DNA of 11,159 nucleotides from DASUAS01 sp036271015 (GTDB lineage: Bacteria > Actinomycetota > Acidimicrobiia > IMCC26256 > DASPTH01), in assembly GCA_036271015.1 (NCBI GenBank), contig DATBBL010000310.1, forward strand, positions 1-11,159, written 5' to 3'. Every line of letters begins with the position of its first letter. Position 1 is the stretch's first letter. The notes below the pieces were generated by a model. That model did no database searches and was not told the DNA's origin. It saw only the letters and a list, made by a program, of their open reading frames with translations. The translations under genes were made by a program, and so were the position numbers. Below are positions 1 through 6,812 of the stretch, one piece after another.

Positions 1-1266
1 CGCGGGAGACGCGTGCTGCTGGTCAACTGGAGCCCGGGTTGCGGGTTCTGCGTGGCGATCGCAGCCGAGCTCGCGGCGCTGGCACCGTTGCTCGAGGAGC
101 GGCAGGTCGACCTCGTGTTGGTGGCGATGGGCGACGCCGACGGCAACCGCGCCGTCCTCGGCGACGCCGGACTGGTGACGCCGCTGCTGCTGCGGGGCGA
201 CACCGACGTCGACCCGTTCGCGGGCACCGGCACCCCGGCCGCCTATCTCCTCGACGAGGACGGTCGACTGGTCGAGACGATGGTCGTCGGGTCCGATCAG
301 GTGCCCACGCTGGCGCGCGACCTCGCCGGCGTCGACCCAGGAGCTCGCTTCGGTGTCACCGACGAGGTCGACATCGCAGAGGACCTACGCGACGACGAGC
401 GGGGGCGGTACCTCCCCGCGCCGGGTGCGATGTGCGGCCCCGGAGGCGGGGGCGGCGGCGCCAACCGCACCGACTGGAAGGGCACTCGCGCGTACGCGAT
501 CGGGGACTACCACGTCGGTCTGCGGTACGACGGGGACGAGACCGCCGACGTGCTCGACCGTCTGTTCCGCGGCGCGCGTGTCAACGACCGGCGCGTTCCC
601 GACAACTACTCGGTCGCGCTCGGCGGGACGTCGACGACGAAGGGAGCCGGGACGTCGCGGTCGCTGAAGCTCCTCGTGCACGGCGGCACGCAGCTGGTAC
701 GCAGCCGCTCCGGCGGTCGCGTGCTGGCCGGGCTGTTGCAGCGTCTCTCCGCCGACGTCGCGCCAGCCGATCCCGCATGCACGCGAGTCATTGCGACTGC
801 GGTGGTCCGTGACGGAGAGGCGCTCCTCCTTCCCGCCGGCCTGCTCGACTTCGTGAAGCAACTGCAGCCGCGTCTGGCCAAGGCGGGGCTCTGCATCGTC
901 GACACCCCCCGCACGCTGCTCGACTGGTCGACGCGCGAGCTCGTGGTGCCCGAGCCGACGGTGCCCCACGACGAATCGGTGGTCGCCGAGCTCGACGAGG
1001 GAGTGAAGCTCGGGAGCGAGCTGCCGTGGGTGCGCCCCGGCCGCTATCCGTTGCGCACCTGGTTCCTCACCCGCAGCCCCGAGCACACGGGCCCGCTGAG
1101 CACCGCCGTCGCGGTGACCGCGGCGTTGCCCGCGCTCGCCGAGCTCGACGACCTGGTCGCCGATGTCGAGCGCCTCGCGGACCTGCTCTCGGCCGTCGCG
1201 ACGTACGGCATCTGGTACGAGAGCGTCGACGATCTGGTCGATCAGGTCGTCGCCGGGCTCCGCTGA
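1..1266 (+). CDS. Thioredoxin (TlpA/MauD-like) domain fused to an HPr-kinase-like domain lacking a P-loop; 5' partial
   Basis: The reading frame is open from base 1, and the first codons already lie inside the first thioredoxin beta strand, so the true start is upstream; the GTG at 13 is not a credible start. Numbering codons from base 1, the active site WSPGCGFC (C14, C17) matches TlpA/MauD redoxins, and GTPAAYLLD supplies the cis-proline loop near residue 80. A linker with MCGPG and six glycines (144-153) leads into about 260 residues with no cysteine pair. That part recalls the HPr kinase/phosphorylase C-terminal fold: ALLLPAG (274-280) sits where a P-loop would begin, and GLCIVDTP (to 303) sits where the acidic pair is expected, but no GxxxxGKS/T is present. 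The redoxin assignment is firm; the second domain is inferred by eye. The likely role is thiol-disulfide exchange, probably outside or at the membrane if the missing N-terminus carries membrane segments. No partner gene is visible upstream. Confidence 0.82.
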   Translation, partial: RGRRVLLVNWSPGCGFCVAIAAELAALAPLLEERQVDLVLVAMGDADGNRAVLGDAGLVTPLLLRGDTDVDPFAGTGTPAAYLLDEDGRLVETMVVGSDQVPTLARDLAGVDPGARFGVTDEVDIAEDLRDDERGRYLPAPGAMCGPGGGGGGANRTDWKGTRAYAIGDYHVGLRYDGDETADVLDRLFRGARVNDRRVPDNYSVALGGTSTTKGAGTSRSLKLLVHGGTQLVRSRSGGRVLAGLLQRLSADVAPADPACTRVIATAVVRDGEALLLPAGLLDFVKQLQPRLAKAGLCIVDTPRTLLDWSTRELVVPEPTVPHDESVVAELDEGVKLGSELPWVRPGRYPLRTWFLTRSPEHTGPLSTAVAVTAALPALAELDDLVADVERLADLLSAVATYGIWYESVDDLVDQVVAGLR

Positions 1267-1269
1267 CGA

Positions 1270-1875
1270 CTAGCGCAGGTAGAGGCGACGGAGATCGAGG
1301 TACTCGCTGACCTCGAGCGCGGATTCCATCTCCGCCATCATCTCGGCCGCGCCCTCGGGCATCGCCTTCTGCTCGTTGGCCCGCGCCTCATCCTCGGAGG
1401 AGAAGTACACCGCGTCGGTGTAGGTGTCGCCGTCGTCGTGGATGGCGACGACCTCGCCGATCACGTCGGGCCGTGCCGCGCCGAGCACCTTCTCCGCCTC
1501 GGCGGCGCGCTTGAACACCGCGTCGGCCTTCGCCGGGTCCTTGATGCGCCCCTGCATCACCTGGATGAACGTGGCGTTGTCCTTCCCGCCACCGAACAAC
1601 GTCTCGACGCGGGAGGAATCGTGGATGGTCACGTCGTCGACGTACTGCTGCATCTCCTCGAACCACGCGCCCTGCTCGGGCCGCTCGCTGTTCTTCCGCG
1701 CCGCCTCGGCGGACTCGAAGCGCGCCAGCACGACGAAGCGGTCGTCGTCGGTGATGCCCTGGGTGACGCCGAGGAACCCGGTGGCGCCCGGCCGCAGGTC
1801 GGTCTGCCACTTGTCGGCGTGACGCTGCATCGCGTCCGCGTCCTTCACCTTGCCGCTGATCACCTGGATGAACAT
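1270..1875 (-). CDS. Tandem dimeric alpha/beta-barrel (ABM-like) domain protein
   Basis: A 201-residue soluble protein made of two related halves. The first begins MFIQVISGKVKD and the second, near residue 102, TFIQVMQGRIKD. Each continues with an amphipathic helix, a strand around DRFVVLARF or DTYTDAVYF, and a closing helix, which is the ferredoxin-like layout of antibiotic-biosynthesis-monooxygenase/Dabb domains. A duplicated copy lets one chain form the barrel that single-domain relatives form as dimers. No cofactor ligand is evident, so the enzymatic role is open (small-molecule oxidation, or a stress or binding protein). The start is secured by AAGGAGGA at 1879-1886, just ahead of ATG. 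It is probably monocistronic, with its own promoter upstream, and its stop lies 3 bp from the stop of the convergent redoxin gene. Family assignment good; function unknown. Confidence 0.8.
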   Translation of the reverse strand: MFIQVISGKVKDADAMQRHADKWQTDLRPGATGFLGVTQGITDDDRFVVLARFESAEAARKNSERPEQGAWFEEMQQYVDDVTIHDSSRVETLFGGGKDNATFIQVMQGRIKDPAKADAVFKRAAEAEKVLGAARPDVIGEVVAIHDDGDTYTDAVYFSSEDEARANEQKAMPEGAAEMMAEMESALEVSEYLDLRRLYLR

Positions 1876-1953
1876 GTCTCCTCCTTGCTGGGCCGGTGGT
1901 GCACCTTCCTGCCGGGTGGAGTTGATGATCGGGCCGCGACGGCCGACGTCGAC

Positions 1954-1982
1954 ACGGTAACCCCGGCCCGGTGCGATGTCGA
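1954..1982 (-). promoter_or_regulatory. Sigma-70-type promoter for the ABM-like gene
   Basis: On the minus strand, TCGACA (1977-1982, one mismatch to TTGACA) is followed after 17 bp by TACCGT (1954-1959), which fits the actinobacterial TANNNT -10. Predicted transcription would start near 1947, giving a leader of about 70 nt before the ATG at 1875. It lies in the 139-bp gap after the ClC stop, so the ABM gene need not depend on ClC transcription. GTCGAC occurs at both ends of the element (1949-1954 and 1978-1983), forming an imperfect dyad around it. Confidence 0.45.
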
Positions 1983-2014
1983 CGGCCGCGCCCCGCGCCG
2001 ACCGAGGAGACGGT

Positions 2015-3304
2015 TCACTCCCGCGCCGACGTGGGTGGCTCGGCCTGGGTGGAGGCGCGCTGGTACGTGGTGACGGAAGCCCGGCCCATCACCAGCGCGG
2101 CGGCGACCGCGGCGAGGAGACCGGGGACGACGAACTGCGGGCGGCCGGTGGTCTCGGCGACGAACATGACCGCGGCCAACGGCACGCGGTACCCGGCGCC
2201 CAGGAAGGCGGCGACGCCGATGACGACGAACAGTGTGATGTTCCCGCCGCCCGCCACGCCGACGGCGAGCCGGCCGAGCAGCGCGCCGGCGACGACCAAT
2301 GGGATGAACAGCCCACCGACGCCCCCGCCGGCCACGGTCGCCGCGGTGGCCAGGCATCGCACCACCAGCACGACGAGCAGGAGCCACCAGGCCCGGTGCA
2401 GGTCGAGCGCCCAGTCGATGGTGCGGTAGCCGACGCCGATGGCGAGCGGCTCGTCGGTGAGCAACCAGGTGAGCGCGAACAGCGCGGCGATGGCCAGGCC
2501 GGCGCCGACGATGCGCGTCCACGGACCGATGCGGGTGTGCAGTCCCTTCGCCGCCACCAGGAGCCAGGCGAACCCGCGTGCGCAGATCCCGGCGACGATG
2601 CCGAGCCCGACGGCGCCGGCGAGGTCGGCGAACGACAGCGCTGGCACGCCCCGCGCCTCGAACAGTGGTGTGATGCCGTTGACGGCGACGAACGCGAGGT
2701 AGCCCGACGCCGACGCGACCAACGCGGGCAGCAGCATGCGCCGGGCCAGGTCTTCCTGGTACGGCACCTCGAGGGCGAAGATCGCACCGGTGGCCGGCGC
2801 CTTGAAGATGGCGGCGACGCCGGCCGCCGCGCCCGCCACCAACAGCACACGCCGACTGCTCCCGGCGGTGAAGCGCGGAAAGCGCCGCTGCAGGAACGAG
2901 CCGAAGTACGAGCCGAGGTAGAGCGATCCGCCCTCGAGTCCCATCGCGCCGCCGAACGCGGGCGTGGCGATCGCCGCCAGCATCCGACCGGGGAACTCGC
3001 GGAGGCGATACGACTCCTCCGGGTCGTGGAACGCCTTGAGATACAGGTCGGTCATGCCCGCGTCGCGTGAACGGGCGACGTAGAACAGCGCCAGCCAGGA
3101 CAGCGCCAGTCCGACGAGCGGCATGAACGCGAGCACCCAGGGCGAGAGCTCGAAGAGGCGGTCGAGGATGCCGTCGACGACGATGCGGTCGAAGAGCGCG
3201 ACCGCGAACCCGGTGGCGACGCCGGTGATCGCCGCCAGCACGATCACCTCGTGCGAGCGACGGGCGAACTCGCGGAAACGGCGGGTGGTCTCGCCCGGCT
3301 TCAC
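2015..3304 (-). CDS. ClC-family chloride channel/transporter (divergent, no CBS domains)
   Basis: A 429-residue polytopic membrane protein moving chloride or another anion across the cytoplasmic membrane. ClC landmarks by eye: the helix D/E segment DAGMTD (81-86) where GSGIPE is usual; GLEGGSLYLG (122-131) in place of GREGPxxQxG, keeping the gating glutamate E124; FKAPATGAIFALEV (167-180), the conserved F(N)AP...FALE segment; GGLFIP (330-335) for GxFxP; and YRVPLAAVMFVAETTG (372-387), the second repeat's equivalent. The position matching the E. coli ClC internal proton glutamate is V180, as in many true channels. There is no C-terminal CBS pair. The start is GTG at 3302-3304, overlapping the MarR stop as GTGA, with AGGAG 7 nt upstream. 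The frame stays open up to 3775, but that extension is an Arg/Pro-rich shadow of the MarR gene. Probably co-transcribed with and controlled by MarR. Substrate uncertain because the filter residues differ. Confidence 0.88.
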   Translation of the reverse strand: MKPGETTRRFREFARRSHEVIVLAAITGVATGFAVALFDRIVVDGILDRLFELSPWVLAFMPLVGLALSWLALFYVARSRDAGMTDLYLKAFHDPEESYRLREFPGRMLAAIATPAFGGAMGLEGGSLYLGSYFGSFLQRRFPRFTAGSSRRVLLVAGAAAGVAAIFKAPATGAIFALEVPYQEDLARRMLLPALVASASGYLAFVAVNGITPLFEARGVPALSFADLAGAVGLGIVAGICARGFAWLLVAAKGLHTRIGPWTRIVGAGLAIAALFALTWLLTDEPLAIGVGYRTIDWALDLHRAWWLLLVVLVVRCLATAATVAGGGVGGLFIPLVVAGALLGRLAVGVAGGGNITLFVVIGVAAFLGAGYRVPLAAVMFVAETTGRPQFVVPGLLAAVAAALVMGRASVTTYQRASTQAEPPTSARE

Positions 3305-3768
3305 GACTCCGCTCCTGTGAACCACGCGGCGTCGGCCGGCTCGCCCGCGGCCTCGCCCAGTGCATGCAGCGCGTGCACCATCGTCGCCCGCTCGCGGGCC
3401 GGGATGCGGGCCACGATATCGGCGATCTCGCGCCGGCGCCGCTCGGTCACCGCGTCGACCAGGCGCCGGCCCGCTGGGGTCAGCCGGATCGACACCTCGC
3501 GCCGGTTCGTCGCCGACTCCGCTCGGTGCACGAGTCGCTTGGCGACCAGGCGGTCGCACAGCCGGGTGATGGTCGACGGGTGCACCGCCAGCACCTCGGC
3601 CAGCGCGGTCGGCCGCTGCGGGCCGCGACTCGCCAGCACCACCAACGCCCGGTACTGCGGGAGGGTGACGTCGTGGTCCGCCGCGGCCAACGATCGGACG
3701 GCCACCGACAGCAGCACGCGGGACGCACGGAGCACCGCGTCGACCACCTGCTCCGGCGACGATTGCAT
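3301..3768 (-). CDS. MarR-family transcriptional regulator
   Basis: A 155-residue dimeric winged-helix repressor-type protein. Residues 8-30 form the N-terminal dimerisation helix. LPQYRALVVLASRGP (36-50) starts the core, RPTALAEVLAV then STITRLCDRLVAKRLV (65-80) is the helix-turn-helix with recognition helix, and SATNRREVSIRLTPAG (85-100) is the wing, all typical of MarR. Long C-terminal helices close the dimer interface. The start is ATG at 3766-3768. No Shine-Dalgarno lies ahead of it and AATGAT stands where a -10 for a leaderless transcript would fall, so translation may begin at the 5' end of the mRNA. A palindromic site covers this start, suggesting autorepression. The stop overlaps the ClC start, so the channel is probably part of its regulon. 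Ligand unknown. Confidence 0.92.
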   Translation of the reverse strand: MQSSPEQVVDAVLRASRVLLSVAVRSLAAADHDVTLPQYRALVVLASRGPQRPTALAEVLAVHPSTITRLCDRLVAKRLVHRAESATNRREVSIRLTPAGRRLVDAVTERRRREIADIVARIPARERATMVHALHALGEAAGEPADAAWFTGAES

Positions 3769-3783
3769 ACTGCAATCATTGCA
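3762..3783. promoter_or_regulatory. Candidate MarR operator, three alternating half-sites over the MarR start codon
   Basis: ATTGCA (3762-3767), TGCAAT (3771-3776) and ATTGCA (3778-3783) alternate in orientation. The first and second form a perfect dyad with a 3-bp spacer. The second and third form another perfect dyad with a 1-bp spacer. TTGC...GCAA dyads are common MarR-family operators. The site covers the MarR ATG and its presumed -10, where a bound dimer would block transcription of marR-clc. The AT-rich block stands out sharply from the GC-rich surroundings. Confidence 0.7.
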
Positions 3784-3817
3784 TGCGGCACATCAGGTGT
3801 CGCCCGCGGCCGGCGGC

Positions 3818-3845
3818 CGGCGAGCGAGGACCGGCGAGCCAGGAC
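3818..3845. repeat. Two tandem 14-bp direct repeats
   Basis: CGGCGAGCGAGGAC (3818-3831) is followed at once by CGGCGAGCCAGGAC (3832-3845), differing at one base, then by CGGCGGGG. It lies in the 98-bp gap between the zinc-ribbon gene's stop and the MarR operator. GCCGGC-type elements nearby could pair, so it may contribute to transcript ending, but no clean terminator is visible. Confidence 0.5.
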
Positions 3846-3866
3846 CGGCGGGGCCGGCGTCCCGAG

Positions 3867-4175
3867 CTACGGCCGACGGGCGTCGTCGAGGAGCTCGAGG
3901 ACCTCGTCGTCCTCGCGGGTCGACTCGGGGCCGAACGTGAGCACCAGGGTGCCGCGGATCCCGCAGCTCGGGCACGCGACCGCGCACACCGCGAGCATCT
4001 CCGACGGATCCGAATCGCCCTCGAGGCGTTCGAGCTGGTGGAGCTCGAGGGTGTCGGCCGGGTGCGGCGCGTGGCAGTGCCCACACTCGACCACGCCACC
4101 GGGACGGGAGTAGAAGTCGTCGGTGAACCCGTCGTCGCGGAACGTGCCGAGGATGCCGAGGAGGGAGCGCTCCAT
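3867..4175 (-). CDS. Small zinc-ribbon-like protein, function unknown
   Basis: A 102-residue soluble protein. CGHC (C31, C34) and CPSC (C68, C71) form two CxxC knuckles separated by a mostly helical insert (about residues 40-62), with an extra cysteine at C64. This spacing fits a zinc ribbon. The C-terminus is acidic (EDDEVLELLDD). There is no signal peptide or membrane segment, so it is cytosolic. The ATG at 4173-4175 is 5 nt past the stop of the beta-helix membrane protein and has no good ribosome site of its own, pointing to translational coupling with that gene. The frame is open much farther upstream (to 4622), but that is shadow of the upstream gene. I do not recognise the family. It could bind nucleic acid or serve as a partner of the membrane protein's cytosolic tail; this is speculation. 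Confidence 0.68.
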   Translation of the reverse strand: MERSLLGILGTFRDDGFTDDFYSRPGGVVECGHCHAPHPADTLELHQLERLEGDSDPSEMLAVCAVACPSCGIRGTLVLTFGPESTREDDEVLELLDDARRP

Positions 4176-4180
4176 GGGCG

Positions 4181-5230
4181 TCAGCCTATGGGCGCGTCGA
4201 CCGGATCGGGCTCGGGCGCGGGCGGCTCGGTCGGGGGCTCCATCGGTGGTGGCTGGGCCGGCGGTGGTGCGTCGGGCGGTGGTTCGTCCTCGTCGCGCAC
4301 GCGGTGGCCGCCGTACCAGGCGGCCATGCTCACCGCACCCAGCCCGTAGACGCACACGACGATCCAGACCAGGAAGCCGATGCCGGGGATCAGCGCGACC
4401 AGGCGCAGGATGCCGAAGCCGGCGAAGAACGCGCCGAGCCGGGCGCCGGTGGACGTGCCCTTCACCCAATGGCGTCCGATGATGTACCCGGTGGTGACGT
4501 ACCCGAGGGGTGCGAGCACGTTGAGCGCCGACAGCATCGTCAGACCGAGCGGGATGCCGACGATGGTCACCAGCACCAGCGCCGCCGCCATCGGTCCGAC
4601 CAGCCCGACCAGCGCGCCCCACCCGAACGACGCCGCGATCCGCTTGCCCGCGGCGGCCGCGGTGTCGGCGGCGCGCGGGAGCAAGCCCACGAACGCGAGC
4701 CCCAGGATCGCCATCGAGATGGTGACCGCGATCCAGAGGTACGCGAGCGACCCGATGATGATCCCGGTGAAGATGGCGCGCAGGTCGACGCGCCTCACCT
4801 CACCGGCGACCGTGCCGTGAGCGATCTTCGGATCGCGCCGCGAGACGACATCGCCGCCGACCCGGCCGTCCGCGGTCACGACCACGCGACCGGTGAGCGC
4901 CACGACGTCGCCGCGGACCCGGCCGGTGATGCGGGCGTTGCCGTGCACGACGACCACGCCGCGGGTCACCCGGCCACTCACGACGAGGTCGCCCTCGCCC
5001 ACGAGCACGTAGTCGGTGACGGTTCCCGCGATGCGGACGTCGCCGTCGGCGGTGGCGACGGGGCCGTGCACGACCTCGCCGCGCGCGACGTCGACGTCGC
5101 CGGTGATGCTGATGATGCGATCACTGCTGCCCGAGCGGCCACCGCCGCGCGTCGCCGCAAGGGCCGGCGCCGCCAGCGCGGCGACGGCGACGAGCGCGAG
5201 CGCGACGGCGGCGACAACCTGGCGACGCAT
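4181..5230 (-). CDS. Exported membrane protein with bactofilin-like beta-helix and C-terminal multi-pass domain
   Basis: 349 residues. Residues 1-25 form a signal peptide ending ALA. Residues 38-150 are short beta repeats rich in G, V and D (GDVDVARG, GDVRIAGT, GDLVVSGRV, GNARITGRV, GDVVALTGRV, GRVGGDVV), a right-handed beta-helix pattern like bactofilins (polymer-forming proteins), here predicted outside the membrane. Residues 152-305 hold about four or five hydrophobic segments. The tail (314-349) is Pro/Glu/Asp-rich and likely cytosolic. The ATG at 5228-5230 has GGAGGG at 5237-5242. Proteins of this layout are generally annotated as polymer-forming or hypothetical. A scaffold or envelope-organising role is inferred. 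It is probably transcribed with the zinc-ribbon gene that follows 5 bp later. Confidence 0.75.
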   Translation of the reverse strand: MRRQVVAAVALALVAVAALAAPALAATRGGGRSGSSDRIISITGDVDVARGEVVHGPVATADGDVRIAGTVTDYVLVGEGDLVVSGRVTRGVVVVHGNARITGRVRGDVVALTGRVVVTADGRVGGDVVSRRDPKIAHGTVAGEVRRVDLRAIFTGIIIGSLAYLWIAVTISMAILGLAFVGLLPRAADTAAAAGKRIAASFGWGALVGLVGPMAAALVLVTIVGIPLGLTMLSALNVLAPLGYVTTGYIIGRHWVKGTSTGARLGAFFAGFGILRLVALIPGIGFLVWIVVCVYGLGAVSMAAWYGGHRVRDEDEPPPDAPPPAQPPPMEPPTEPPAPEPDPVDAPIG

Positions 5231-5271
5231 GCGGCTCCCTCCGGCATCGGAGCGCGCAGCCTCGCGCGTGA

Positions 5272-5301
5272 CCGCCGACGGGGCAACGACCCCGCCGGCG
5301 G
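5272..5301 (-). terminator. Strong GC hairpin downstream of the protease gene
   Basis: Arms at 5272-5283 and 5290-5301 pair over 12 bp with a 6-nt loop. Read as minus-strand RNA every position pairs, including one G-U. On the plus strand the same position is an A-G style mismatch, so the structure favours minus-strand transcripts. It begins 14 nt after the protease stop. There is no U-tract, which is usual for GC-rich actinobacterial hairpins. It could end the protease transcript or merely slow or stabilise it before the beta-helix gene. Confidence 0.55.
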
Positions 5302-5315
5302 TCAGTGAGCGGGAA

Positions 5316-6758
5316 TCAGGCGGGGGGACCCGATCCGAGCTCGACGGTCGCGCTGTGGGTCTGACCCGAGGAGTCGACCCACTGGACCTTCACCGAGTCG
5401 CCGGGGCCGTACCGCACCATCGTGTGCGTCAGCTGCGAGCCGGACGTGATGGTGGTGCCGTCGATGCCGACGATGGTGTCACCCTGCCGGATCCCGGCCT
5501 TGTCGGCGCCGGAGCCCGACTGCACGCCGGCGACAGCGGCGCCGTTCCCGGAGCCGCTGCCCTGACCGGAGTTGCCACCGACGTCGCCGTTCCCGCCGAA
5601 GGGGTCGCCGAAGCCGTTGGAGGTGGTGTCGGACTGGACGCTCACCCCGAGGATGCCGGCGTGGGCGCCCACGTGGATGCTGTCGGAGCCGTTGCCGGCC
5701 TCGATCTGCTTGCCGATGGCGAGCGCGTCCTCGATGGGGATGGCGTAGCCCTCGTTCTGGCTGCCACCACCGAACCCGAAGCCACCGTTGCCCGTGGACG
5801 CGGCCGCGTCCATGCCGATGACGTTGCCGCTGGCGTCGACGAGCGGGCCGCCGGAGTCGCCGGGCTGGATGTTGGCGTTGGTCTGGATCAGTCCGTGCAA
5901 GGTCTCGGCGTCGCTGCCGTCCTGGTCGGAGGCGGTGATCTGCTGGTCGAGGCCGGTGACCGTGCCGCTCACCACGCTCGGCGCACCGCCCTTGCCGCCC
6001 GCGTTGCCCATGGCGACGATGGCGTCACCGATCTGCACCGACGACGAGTTGCCCAGGCTGGCGGCGTCGAGGCCGGACACCCCTTCGATCTGCACGAGGG
6101 CGACGTCGCTCTGGATGTCGTAGCCGAGCACCTTCGCCGGATGCTGGGAGCCGTCGCCGCCGATCTCGGCCTCGAGCTGGTTGGAGCTGGCGATGACGTG
6201 GTTGTTGGTCAGGACCAGGCCCGACGACGAGATGAGGATGCCGGTCCCGGCGGCCTCGCCCTGGTCGAGGGAGCTGGTGAAGTTCACGATCGACGGGCTG
6301 ACCTTGCTGGCGATGCCGTTGACGTCGATGGCGCTGTTCTGGCCGTTGCCCGAGGAGCTGCCGTTGCTGCTGCGGCTGGGCACCTGCTGCTGCGACGGGA
6401 AGACGCTGCCCGCGTTCGTCGTGCTCGTCCCGTTGTCGGCGCCGATCGCGTAGCCGAGCACCCCGGCGAAGGCGAGGAAGCACGCGACCGCGAGCGCGGT
6501 GAGGCTGCGGCGACGCGACGCACGAGCATGACGATCGACGCTGCGCGGCGGGATCGGCGGGGGTGCGCCGTAGCCGGGTGCGCCGAAGCCCGGTGCGCCG
6601 TAGCCGGGCGCGCTCGCCGGGTCGGGTGCGGTCGGAGCCGTCGGCGGCGGGGGAGGCGGGGGAGGGGGTGTCGCCGCGGCCGGGGGGTACATCGGCTGGT
6701 ACGGCGGGGAAGGCGGAGGCTGTGGCTCCGTGCGGTCGGCGTCGTCGGGGTGCGACAT
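5316..6758 (-). CDS. htrA: HtrA/DegP-like S1C serine protease, membrane-anchored, one PDZ domain
   Basis: 480 residues. Residues 1-72 are cytosolic and Pro-rich, with nine consecutive prolines at 31-39 and GYGAP/GFGAP repeats. A basic stretch (RHARASRRR) precedes one membrane segment (about 86-106). A Ser/Asn/Gln-rich linker leads to the trypsin-like domain with H187 (TNNHVIA), D218 (QSDVALV) and S302 (GDSGGPL), a complete catalytic triad. A Gly/Asn-rich stretch (about 380-406) interrupts the start of the PDZ domain, whose carboxylate-loop and ligand regions are at 370-475 (GILGVSV, AGIRQGDTIVGIDG). HtrA proteases handle misfolded or mislocalised proteins outside the membrane. The ATG at 6756-6758 has TGGAG about 9 nt upstream. 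The frame is open upstream to 7715, but that part is shadow. The long divergent region upstream probably holds its promoter. Confidence 0.93.
   Translation of the reverse strand: MSHPDDADRTEPQPPPSPPYQPMYPPAAATPPPPPPPPPTAPTAPDPASAPGYGAPGFGAPGYGAPPPIPPRSVDRHARASRRRSLTALAVACFLAFAGVLGYAIGADNGTSTTNAGSVFPSQQQVPSRSSNGSSSGNGQNSAIDVNGIASKVSPSIVNFTSSLDQGEAAGTGILISSSGLVLTNNHVIASSNQLEAEIGGDGSQHPAKVLGYDIQSDVALVQIEGVSGLDAASLGNSSSVQIGDAIVAMGNAGGKGGAPSVVSGTVTGLDQQITASDQDGSDAETLHGLIQTNANIQPGDSGGPLVDASGNVIGMDAAASTGNGGFGFGGGSQNEGYAIPIEDALAIGKQIEAGNGSDSIHVGAHAGILGVSVQSDTTSNGFGDPFGGNGDVGGNSGQGSGSGNGAAVAGVQSGSGADKAGIRQGDTIVGIDGTTITSGSQLTHTMVRYGPGDSVKVQWVDSSGQTHSATVELGSGPPA
6562..6606. repeat. Three tandem 15-bp repeats in the protease N-terminus
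   Basis: The unit GGTGCGCCGTAGCCG occurs at 6562-6576 and 6592-6606, with a two-base variant at 6577-6591 and a decayed fourth copy after it. On the minus strand it encodes GYGAP, GFGAP, GYGAP within the cytosolic Pro-rich segment. Such repeats can change copy number by slippage without shifting the frame. Confidence 0.8.
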
Positions 6759-6812
6759 CGTGCGCTGCTCCAGGATCAGGGGACGGGGGGGGAACCCGTA
6801 CCGAGGACTGTG

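Noticed and set aside
1240..1290. Shared terminator between the convergent redoxin and ABM genes
   Set aside because: Stops are 3 bp apart and no hairpin could be found around them.
1976..3070. Long plus-strand open frame opposite the ClC gene
   Set aside because: Asp/Gly/Arg/His-rich shadow typical of antisense frames in GC-rich genes; no motif.
3305..3775. N-terminal extension of the ClC frame
   Set aside because: The extra sequence is Arg/Pro/Gly-rich, overlaps the well-supported MarR gene in another frame, and a good GTG with AGGAG exists at 3302-3304.
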